A stretch of 5,035 nucleotides of DNA from Planctomycetaceae bacterium (lineage in GTDB: Bacteria > Planctomycetota > Planctomycetia > Pirellulales > Thermoguttaceae): positions 1-5,035 of the forward strand of contig JAITQJ010000078.1 in NCBI GenBank assembly GCA_031288955.1, written 5' to 3'. The notes below the pieces were generated by a model. The model did not search any database and had not been told where the DNA came from. It was given only the letters and a program-made list of their open reading frames with translations. Position numbers and translations under genes: made by a program. Position 1 is the first letter of the stretch. Each line of letters begins with the position of its first letter. Shown piece after piece: positions 1 through 5,035 of the stretch.

Positions 1-1401
1 TTTATCGCTGTCGGTAGTTTTCAGTGGATGCCGGAAAAAATGACGTTGTCTCAAATTTTTAATCCGATGTTTTTTTCTGTCCCTAAAAAAGCATTGTTAG
101 AGTTAAAGAAGACAGAAAACGAAGAGGAATATCTAATGAAAAAGGGACGCTTAATCTTCTATTTTCTACGGCGTTTTGCGGGTGCTAGTTGGAATTTGCT
201 TATCGTTAGTTGTACGATTTGGCTGATAACGATGCCGCTGATACTGGAGCGGTTTCATCTTTTTACGCCGGTTGCTGTTGCCGTGAATCCGGCACTGTGT
301 ATTCCGCTGACGGCATCAATGTTTTTCGGTTTCATTGCGGCACTGTGCGGACAAATACCGCTTATCGGCAGTGTTTCCGGCGGTCTTGCCGATTTTTCCT
401 TTTGGAGTTTGATTGGTACAGTTTCATTTTTTCAGCAACTCGGCGGACATTACTATCTGCCCGCTCCGCCGGTTTGGTGGAACCTGGTTTTTTACAGTGT
501 TTTTTGTGTTTTCACTTTTTTACCGCTGCAGCGTCCGCGCCGGTTCGTGTTGTTTGGTCTCCTTGCTGTTTGGATTACCGTCGGCTTCACATCGGGCTAT
601 GTCCGCAATTATATCCGGCAAAGCGAAGACCGCCTGACGCTGGCGGTGTATGCGGTCGGACACGGCAACGGTATCCTGATAACAACCCCGCAAAACCGGC
701 TGATTGTTTGTGATGCCGGCTGCATTGGGCAGGCGAAACACGCCGGAAATATACTAAGCCGGGCGGTTTGGCAGTTGGGAAAAACGCATATCGATACCAT
801 TATTGTTACACATTCCGACATCGACCATTTTAACGGCATTAACCGGCTGCTTGACCTGTTTTCGGTTGGAACGGTTTTAATTTCGCCGTACAGTGAACAT
901 CCGAATTCATCGCAGCAAGACCAGTCGGCTTGGCGGGAGTTGCGAAAGCGTTTGGACACTCTGCGGATTCCGGTACGTGTTATCGGCAGCGGCGATGATT
1001 TATCACGATACGGTTTGCCGCGGTCTCATATCCTGCATCCGCCGAAAACGGGTTTTGCGCAGCCGCATAAAACGAATGACTGTAGTATTGTGCTGCGTTT
1101 TGAGCATTGCGGTACGAGTGTAATGCTGACGGGCGATTTGGACGGCAGTGAACCGGCGGCATTTTTACGGACGCAGCCGCAGCATACGGATGCGGTATTG
1201 GTACCGCATCACGGAGGTAAATCGGGTCAGACGGCGTTACTGTTGGATTGGGCAACGCCGCAGAAGTTGTTAGTCAGTGCGGGTAGTATGACGTACCGCA
1301 AAGAAAAAATGGACGACTACCGCCGGCGGGGATTTTCTGTACATAATACATACGAGGGCGGTGCAGTTATCCTGAACATCACGAAAGACGGCTGGCAGTA
1401 A
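1..1401 (+). CDS. comEC: ComEC/Rec2-family DNA internalization protein, C-terminal part (5' end outside window)
   Basis: ComEC forms the inner-membrane channel for single-stranded DNA uptake in natural transformation. The frame is open to the first base (FIAVGSFQW precedes the first ATG at 28), so the true start lies upstream. Numbering from that ATG, residues about 50-190 hold several hydrophobic segments (about 53-75, 80-107, 150-167, 172-190), the end of the competence membrane domain, including an 'NPALCIPL' stretch typical of it. Residues about 203-452 form the metallo-beta-lactamase-like domain: VGHGNG (210-215), CDAG (228-231), the metal motif THSDIDH (261-267), SIVLRF (353-358), LTGDLD (367-372) and VPHHGG (392-397). 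GHGNG replaces the usual GQGDA, but the H-x-D-x-D-H and HHG residues are present. Whole ComEC proteins are roughly 700-850 residues, so the N-terminal third is missing only because of the window edge. The gene is convergent with the next one. Competence in this organism is not shown; a nuclease or transport role is inferred from the family. Confidence 0.9.
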   Translation, partial: FIAVGSFQWMPEKMTLSQIFNPMFFSVPKKALLELKKTENEEEYLMKKGRLIFYFLRRFAGASWNLLIVSCTIWLITMPLILERFHLFTPVAVAVNPALCIPLTASMFFGFIAALCGQIPLIGSVSGGLADFSFWSLIGTVSFFQQLGGHYYLPAPPVWWNLVFYSVFCVFTFLPLQRPRRFVLFGLLAVWITVGFTSGYVRNYIRQSEDRLTLAVYAVGHGNGILITTPQNRLIVCDAGCIGQAKHAGNILSRAVWQLGKTHIDTIIVTHSDIDHFNGINRLLDLFSVGTVLISPYSEHPNSSQQDQSAWRELRKRLDTLRIPVRVIGSGDDLSRYGLPRSHILHPPKTGFAQPHKTNDCSIVLRFEHCGTSVMLTGDLDGSEPAAFLRTQPQHTDAVLVPHHGGKSGQTALLLDWATPQKLLVSAGSMTYRKEKMDDYRRRGFSVHNTYEGGAVILNITKDGWQ

Positions 1402-1429
1402 CCGGCAGGCGTACCAAATTTTAATTGCC

Positions 1430-2440
1430 CTAAAATCCTCTGGCGGCTTTAATATCGTCGAAGTCCCGAAGATGGTACCCGATGCCGACATAATCTAACA
1501 TTTTGCACAGCGACCGCAGGGCAACTCCCATACCGTCGGGTCCGCTGTATCCGCCGTATTGTCCGCCGCCTTTCAAATGCGGCTCCAAATCCAAAAACAC
1601 GCCCGGTATGCCCCGGCTTTTCAACTTCTCCTCCAATGCCGGAAGCGTCGGTGCCAAATCCCGAAGGATACGTTCGTGACCGCTTTCCCCTTGGTCAGGC
1701 GGAACGAAATTTTTCATCTTGTCTTCTTCGACGTGGCCGCCTTTGTCCGTGCTGCGGGGATTGGCAAAATCTTTAATGTGCAGCCAGCCGAGACCTGGCT
1801 TCATTGCTTCGTATTGCTCGAAGACTTCCTGTGTCGAATAACCTTGCATCACGATATTGCCGCCGTCAAAAATCAGCAACACTGCCGGATGATTCACCTG
1901 ACGGTAAATTTCGCTCAAAATGACACCTTCGTGACCGACGAGATTCGTTTCGACTTCCAAGCCGTATGTTAAATCGCTGCGGTGACAGACTTCCGCAATT
2001 TTACCGAGCCATTCAACAGACTGCCCAATGTGTTCTTTTGGACTCGTGCCTTTGGGATGATAGAACGAAAAGCCGCGGATTAGTTTCGTTTCTAAAGCGT
2101 GTGCCAGTTCGCAGGCGTGCTTAACTTCATCAAGATACTTGTTAATCGGCACGTATTGATTTGTTGTACCGTCATCAATATCTTTGAGTTTTGTTTTGCC
2201 GATAGGTGAACCGAGCGAAGAAACATTGAGACCGTATTCGTCTTGAAATTGCCGAATCCGCTGGATGTCTGATTTGGTCAACTTCATTACATTTTTTACA
2301 CCTTCGCCGAGATTGACGAATCGGATACTGTAATATTGTAAACCGAGGGCGGCATAGACCGCAAACTGTTCGACAATCGTTTTATTGACGGTTGATTCGT
2401 CGGAAAAACCGGAGAGAAAAACACGGGGAGTCGGCTTCAT
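1430..2440 (-). CDS. Sugar phosphate isomerase/epimerase-like TIM-barrel protein (AP endonuclease 2 superfamily)
   Basis: This 336-residue protein belongs to the xylose-isomerase-like TIM-barrel group (AP_endonuc_2 fold). Members use divalent metal to isomerise or epimerise sugars, inositols or related keto compounds, usually in the cytoplasm. Barrel-strand motifs appear in the expected order: FLSGFSDE (8-15), YYSIRF (36-41), NVSSLGSPIG (72-81), the metal ligand region GLEVE (160-164), FDGGN (191-195), HIKDF (221-225), GESGHERIL (251-259) and FLDLEPHL (282-289), followed by the glycine-rich GGGQYGGYSGP (291-301). Length is normal for the family and no signal peptide is seen. I chose the ATG at 2440. 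A longer in-frame TTG at 2497 would coincide with the -35 box of a strong promoter and adds 19 residues that look non-homologous. No clear Shine-Dalgarno precedes the ATG. The 5' UTR would be about 20 nt, so transcription appears monocistronic from its own promoter. The substrate cannot be told from sequence. Confidence 0.88.
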   Translation of the reverse strand: MKPTPRVFLSGFSDESTVNKTIVEQFAVYAALGLQYYSIRFVNLGEGVKNVMKLTKSDIQRIRQFQDEYGLNVSSLGSPIGKTKLKDIDDGTTNQYVPINKYLDEVKHACELAHALETKLIRGFSFYHPKGTSPKEHIGQSVEWLGKIAEVCHRSDLTYGLEVETNLVGHEGVILSEIYRQVNHPAVLLIFDGGNIVMQGYSTQEVFEQYEAMKPGLGWLHIKDFANPRSTDKGGHVEEDKMKNFVPPDQGESGHERILRDLAPTLPALEEKLKSRGIPGVFLDLEPHLKGGGQYGGYSGPDGMGVALRSLCKMLDYVGIGYHLRDFDDIKAARGF

Positions 2441-2468
2441 TGGAGTTGTAATAACAAAGGATTTAACA

Positions 2469-2497
2469 ATTATAGCAGTATTATCCGTACGGGACAA
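2469..2497 (-). promoter_or_regulatory. Sigma-70-type promoter with extended -10
   Basis: Reading the minus strand, TTGTCC (2497-2492, 4 of 6 matches to the -35 consensus) is followed by exactly 17 bases and then a perfect TATAAT (2474-2469). A TG one base upstream of that hexamer completes an extended -10 (TGCTATAAT). Predicted transcription start is near 2462, about 20 nt before the ATG at 2440 of the isomerase-like gene. A second weaker -10-like GATAAT lies inside the spacer. No operator-like inverted repeat overlaps it, so constitutive expression is plausible. The promoter assignment is from sequence only. Confidence 0.72.
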
Positions 2498-2530
2498 GCC
2501 CCAGTGCCGGATTAGATTGAGAACGGCAGA

Positions 2531-3152
2531 GTGTTTTCCGCATCAAAATTTTGTCTGTTTCATATTTTTCATATTTTTCATATTTTTCGTGGGTTAAAAA
2601 TCCCCTTCCGGCACGCTGAAAATGGAGGGCTTACGGCAGACAATTCTTGGCTCTACGGCGAAACGAGTTATCAATCTTATCAACTCCAGAACAGTAACAG
2701 TCTTTACAACACCGAAACCGAATCCGTTTTAATCACATCCTGCATTGACGGCGCATATCAGGCAACACTGTATCAAACCTATTCCAGTCAGTTTGCCGTC
2801 AATGATTCCAGCAGTACAGACAATTGTTACAAAAACCGGCACATACAGCGAAACCCTTGCCGTTCAGTGGAATTACACTAATGCCGGCGGGACAATCACC
2901 GCCGTAACCGGCACCGGCAGCGGGACTTACGAAAGTCTTTGGCACTGCGAAACAACCGCCGATTACAGCCGCAACTTTTATAACTCAACCGTTACCGGCA
3001 GCGAAACGGTATCCTTTGACCGTTTGCGTAACGAAAAATGAAGCGTCAATTACGTTCTGATTAACGGCATCATTGCAGCAGAATCGTCGGGAACAATTAC
3101 CGAAACGTATCAACAATCGCTGCAATATGCAGGCTGCGGTTCGGCTTTATAA
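2531..3152 (+). pseudogene. Remnant of a Ser/Thr/Gly/Tyr-rich gene, broken by one frameshift and one nonsense codon
   Basis: I do not recognise the family. Two overlapping plus-strand frames share one composition. The first (open 2516-2881) runs through SWLYGETSYQSYQLQNSNS and ends in the low-quality stretch NCYKNRHIQRNPCRSVELH. The second (open 2733-3038) becomes protein-like from about 2820 with TKTGTYSETLAVQWNYTNAG and later NSTVTGSETVSFDRL. The switch, a +1 shift of frame, must fall around 2800-2840. The second frame stops at TGA (3039-3041) but continues in the same style, SVNYVLINGIIAAESSG, to TAA at 3150-3152. A TGG-to-TGA change would restore tryptophan there. Recurrent short motifs (GTYSET, SGTYES, TGSETV, SGTITET) suggest a repetitive beta-rich, perhaps surface or exported protein. 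The 5' boundary is uncertain: the GTG at 2531 is only the first possible start, and convincing protein-like sequence begins near 2640. It ends 17 bp before the next gene. A rapidly decaying Rhs or toxin-like gene is possible but unproven. Confidence 0.55.
2561..2587 (+). repeat. Three perfect tandem copies of a 9-bp unit (catattttt)
   Basis: The unit catattttt occurs three times head to tail with no mismatch, in an AT-rich patch between the isomerase promoter and the broken gene downstream. The unit length is a multiple of three, and in the plus-strand frame that is open here it reads His-Ile-Phe three times. That peptide does not look like a signal sequence. Slipped-strand replication is the simplest origin. 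The repeat lies about 90 bp upstream of the -10 box of the minus-strand promoter, so it could act as an upstream AT-rich element, but nothing shows this. Confidence 0.85.
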
Positions 3153-3169
3153 CAAAAACGGAATCCCTT

Positions 3170-3577
3170 ATGCTCAATGAATTAAAGATTTGCTGGAGTC
3201 GGAAACCATTGGGGAGTTCTAAAATACCTGTATTAAAGGGTTACACGATGGAATCTTTTATTGAAATGACAAAAGAAATGCCGTTGTGTTACATTTGTGA
3301 ACCTTCAATTACTAATCTGGCACTGTTTATTGACGGGTTTAATTGTGCCGCAAGCAGTAGGGATATTGAAGGCTGTTACATATCGCCGATGGGACGGTTT
3401 GACAAGCAGATTAAACAAAAATATCCGACAGCATTATCAATCTGTTGGGACGGTCTTCTTTTGCAGCGTGCTGACGGCAACGAAGCCGATGCGCTGAAAC
3501 TTTTTTGGAGCGAATGGGACGAATTTCTGGCAGAAAATAAGACCGAAGAGGAACTCAACAAACAGTGGCAGGATTAA
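3170..3577 (+). CDS. Small hypothetical protein resembling polymorphic-toxin immunity-like proteins
   Basis: The 135-residue product is soluble, with no signal peptide or membrane segment. From residue 27 it follows a layout I associate with small immunity-like proteins of toxin loci, which start near a '(R)P-x-x-Y' motif: MPLCYICEPSITNLALFIDGF covers residues 37-57 in place of the usual RPxMYxG...PSxxxLxxFxxGY. A central segment, GRFDKQIKQKYPTALSICW (75-93), follows, and the C-terminal acidic-aromatic helix is EADALKLFWSEWDEFLAE (104-121). The canonical Arg before Pro is Met here. The start is ambiguous: ATG at 3170 (weak GGAA) or ATG at 3248 (better AAAGGG, domain start, 109 residues). The gene follows the broken repetitive gene by 17 bp on the same strand and ends 2 bp from the stop of the convergent gene. 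If the resemblance holds, it would bind and neutralise a cognate toxin, or serve as an orphan immunity protein. The family call is from memory of the motif pattern, so function remains tentative; the reading frame itself looks real. Confidence 0.7.
   Translation: MLNELKICWSRKPLGSSKIPVLKGYTMESFIEMTKEMPLCYICEPSITNLALFIDGFNCAASSRDIEGCYISPMGRFDKQIKQKYPTALSICWDGLLLQRADGNEADALKLFWSEWDEFLAENKTEEELNKQWQD
3235..3240 (+). promoter_or_regulatory. Shine-Dalgarno-like AAAGGG before an internal ATG
   Basis: AAAGGG sits 7 nt before the in-frame ATG at 3248 and matches the ribosome-binding consensus better than the GGAA that lies 6 nt before the ATG at 3170. It therefore supports a shorter 109-residue product that begins MESFIEMTKEMP, the point at which the recognisable domain begins. 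Confidence 0.35.
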
Positions 3578-3579
3578 AA

Positions 3580-5035
3580 TTATTGCTGTACAGGACAGTC
3601 CTGCGGCTGCGTCGTGATATACAAATGTTTTATACAAACGTCCGTTTCACGCGGCAAAAATGTTAAACGCCAAGCACCGGCGGATAGTTTTAACGGCTGC
3701 GGAAAACAGACCCAACGGTACTGGACACCGCTGCCAAGATGCCACGCCGTATTCCAACGCTCCATAAAAGACAACGGCTGCCTCTCCTCCGCCAACTGCA
3801 TAAATACCGAGTCGTGTTCATTGTCCTTCGCCCAAACATAACACCAAAGATAGTACGTGTCTGCCCTGTCAACTTGCATTTTCCAATGAACCTGCTGACG
3901 AATCGGCATACAAGGCGGTGCCGAACAAGGCAGCGTGCTGACAGCCGAATCCGCCTGCCATATTGCTGTATCCGTTATCTTAACGGCTGGAGCGTTTCGT
4001 AACTCTTCGGCAAAGCGTTTCACAAACGGAATCTCTTCAAGTATCGGTCTGGCAAGTTCCCTGCCGTTAAGCGACAAAACCCCGACCGGCATCGGCACGT
4101 CCGCCGGCTCCGGCATATTCGTCCTCTCCGGCGAATGCTGTGATTCTATCCGCAGCGAAAAACGCAGCGGTTTATCGCCGTCTTCTTTGCGGTGCGGTAC
4201 CGTCAAACGCAATGCCGATTCATCTGTTGTCAATACCGGCGGTTCTGCGGATTCGAGAATACGGATAATCACCGCTGCTTTATTGTAACGAAAAATAAAA
4301 GTGTCCTGTTCCGCTTGCACCGAATCCGTTTTACGAAGTACAAAGACAGATTGAACGCTTTCCGCTGTCTGCCGGATTTCCGGCGGATACGAAACGTCCG
4401 CAACCGTTTCAAACGTCCGCTGCGCAGCACTCCAGAGGGCATCAAGATGCAGTGCCTTCGGATGTCCTGCTTTACCCGCCGGTTCCTTTTTAATGCCGTA
4501 CGGGTCGCTGCGTCCGTCGGCGATAAAATAACAGCGGGGGAGAAAGTGCCGATGTGTTAAATCTTCCGTTGTATCATCGTCCGGCAAATCAACGGTAAGC
4601 GGCATATCGTGACGCGAACCGTAACCTGTCCCTGCCGTTCCGAGAGCAATGTCCTCATACATCATCAACGCAGCACTTTGTTCCGCTTTGCTGCCCCAAC
4701 GCCGCTGAACATAACGGGGATAAATCTGATTTAAGTCCGTGATAGATTTCGGCGGCTGATACACGGCACGAAAGGAATTAAGCATTGCCGCATATTTTGC
4801 CTGACGGTCAATCGGACCGAGACCGGCAAATGCCGCCAATCGCGTTGTATGCGCACTAACACCGATTTGGTACTGATACGTCCGGCTTTGCGCTCCGGCA
4901 AGACGCAGCCCTTTGCGGTACCAGTGTAACGAAAAATCTGTGTAAAGATAATCCAATGTCTTACGGATACACTGCTTGGTTTCTTCGTTTTGAATGTAAC
5001 GCAAAGCAAGTTGCAGCGAATCAATGGCGACGGCA
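3580..5035 (-). CDS. Large uncharacterised protein with C-terminal beta-sandwich-like domain (5' end outside window)
   Basis: The frame is open to the window edge (AVAIDSLQLALRYIQNEET reads in from outside), so at least 484 residues are seen and the start lies upstream. The TTG at 5004 is not a credible start. Numbering from that codon, residues 1-120 look helical and carry WYRKGLRLAGAQSRTYQYQ (28-46), reminiscent of the LAG-x-x-SR-x-Y motif in large planctomycete proteins. Residues 128-290 are mixed, with YGSRHDMPLTVDLPDDD (128-144) and beta-rich stretches such as DTFIFRYNKAAVIIRIL (234-250). A Pro-rich linker (about 292-308) follows. Residues about 345-470 resemble a jelly-roll or carbohydrate-binding-like module: ADTYYLWCYVWAKDNEHDSVF (381-401), a tryptophan-rich centre (W417, W421, W431), LSAGAWRLTFLPRETDVCIKH (440-460). 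Such terminal domains are common on large planctomycete proteins that act on or bind polysaccharide. A heparinase-like or alpha/alpha-toroid enzyme is possible for the N-terminal part, but no catalytic residues can be assigned. It is convergent with the small gene at 3170-3577. Confidence 0.82.
   Translation of the reverse strand, partial: AVAIDSLQLALRYIQNEETKQCIRKTLDYLYTDFSLHWYRKGLRLAGAQSRTYQYQIGVSAHTTRLAAFAGLGPIDRQAKYAAMLNSFRAVYQPPKSITDLNQIYPRYVQRRWGSKAEQSAALMMYEDIALGTAGTGYGSRHDMPLTVDLPDDDTTEDLTHRHFLPRCYFIADGRSDPYGIKKEPAGKAGHPKALHLDALWSAAQRTFETVADVSYPPEIRQTAESVQSVFVLRKTDSVQAEQDTFIFRYNKAAVIIRILESAEPPVLTTDESALRLTVPHRKEDGDKPLRFSLRIESQHSPERTNMPEPADVPMPVGVLSLNGRELARPILEEIPFVKRFAEELRNAPAVKITDTAIWQADSAVSTLPCSAPPCMPIRQQVHWKMQVDRADTYYLWCYVWAKDNEHDSVFMQLAEERQPLSFMERWNTAWHLGSGVQYRWVCFPQPLKLSAGAWRLTFLPRETDVCIKHLYITTQPQDCPVQQ

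Noticed and set aside
210..713. Alternative plus-strand frame of 167 codons within ComEC
   Set aside because: It is out of frame with a recognisable ComEC and has the Cys/Arg-rich content of a shadow frame.
1381..1440. Possible bidirectional terminator between ComEC and the isomerase-like gene
   Set aside because: The GC-rich tggcag/ccggca elements are direct-repeat-like and do not pair into a convincing hairpin; there is no real T-run.
1559..1972. Plus-strand open frame of 137 codons inside the isomerase-like gene
   Set aside because: It lies fully antisense to a gene with clear family motifs, its translation is Phe/Cys/His-rich without domain features, and it has no ribosome-binding site.
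3039..3041. TGA read as selenocysteine or as a reassigned codon
   Set aside because: No selenoprotein context or obvious SECIS hairpin follows, a second lesion lies upstream, and no other gene here needs TGA read-through. Decay is simpler.
3016..3044. TTGACC at 3016 as a -35 box for the small gene at 3170
   Set aside because: At 17-bp spacing the -10 position reads tgaagc, which does not resemble TATAAT.
3591..3603. Perfect palindrome caggac-a-gtcctg as a terminator
   Set aside because: The loop is a single base, so only a short stem can form. It lies inside the last codons of the minus-strand gene and no run of T follows on either strand.
3935..4560. Two overlapping plus-strand open frames antisense to the large C-terminal gene
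   Set aside because: The translations are Arg/Ser/Cys-rich and resemble frame shadows. The minus-strand frame is long, open to the window edge and has domain-like sequence.

Overview
The window looks like bacterial chromosomal DNA, and a planctomycete is the most likely source. The support is indirect. There is a sugar phosphate isomerase-like TIM-barrel protein whose C-terminal 'LEPHL...GGYSGP' signature I associate with that phylum, a ComEC with the GHG variant of its beta-lactamase motif, and a large protein of a style I associate with planctomycetes. Ribosome-binding sites are weak or absent. No rRNA, tRNA, CRISPR array, transposase or integrase is visible.

Layout: (1) 1-1401 (+) is the C-terminal two thirds of a ComEC/Rec2-type DNA-uptake channel, with its 5' end outside the window. 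(2) 1430-2440 (-) is an intact sugar phosphate isomerase/epimerase-like protein, convergent with ComEC. A near-ideal sigma-70 promoter (extended -10, 17-bp spacer) lies just upstream and fixes its start. (3) 2441-3169 holds that promoter, a 9-bp tandem repeat (three copies) and the remains of a Ser/Thr/Gly/Tyr-rich gene broken by a frameshift and an in-frame TGA. (4) 3170-3577 (+) is a small intact gene whose product resembles the immunity-like proteins that accompany polymorphic toxins. (5) 3580-5035 (-) is the C-terminal part of a large protein with a predicted beta-sandwich at its end; its 5' end lies outside the window.

The genes do not form one operon: strands run + - (+ pseudo, +) -, with two convergent junctions of 28 bp and 2 bp. 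The ComEC, isomerase-like and large C-terminal proteins appear functionally unrelated. The most interesting part is 2516-3577. There a decayed repetitive gene ends 17 bp before an intact immunity-like gene on the same strand, as expected for a dead effector with a surviving immunity gene. That reading is a hypothesis.
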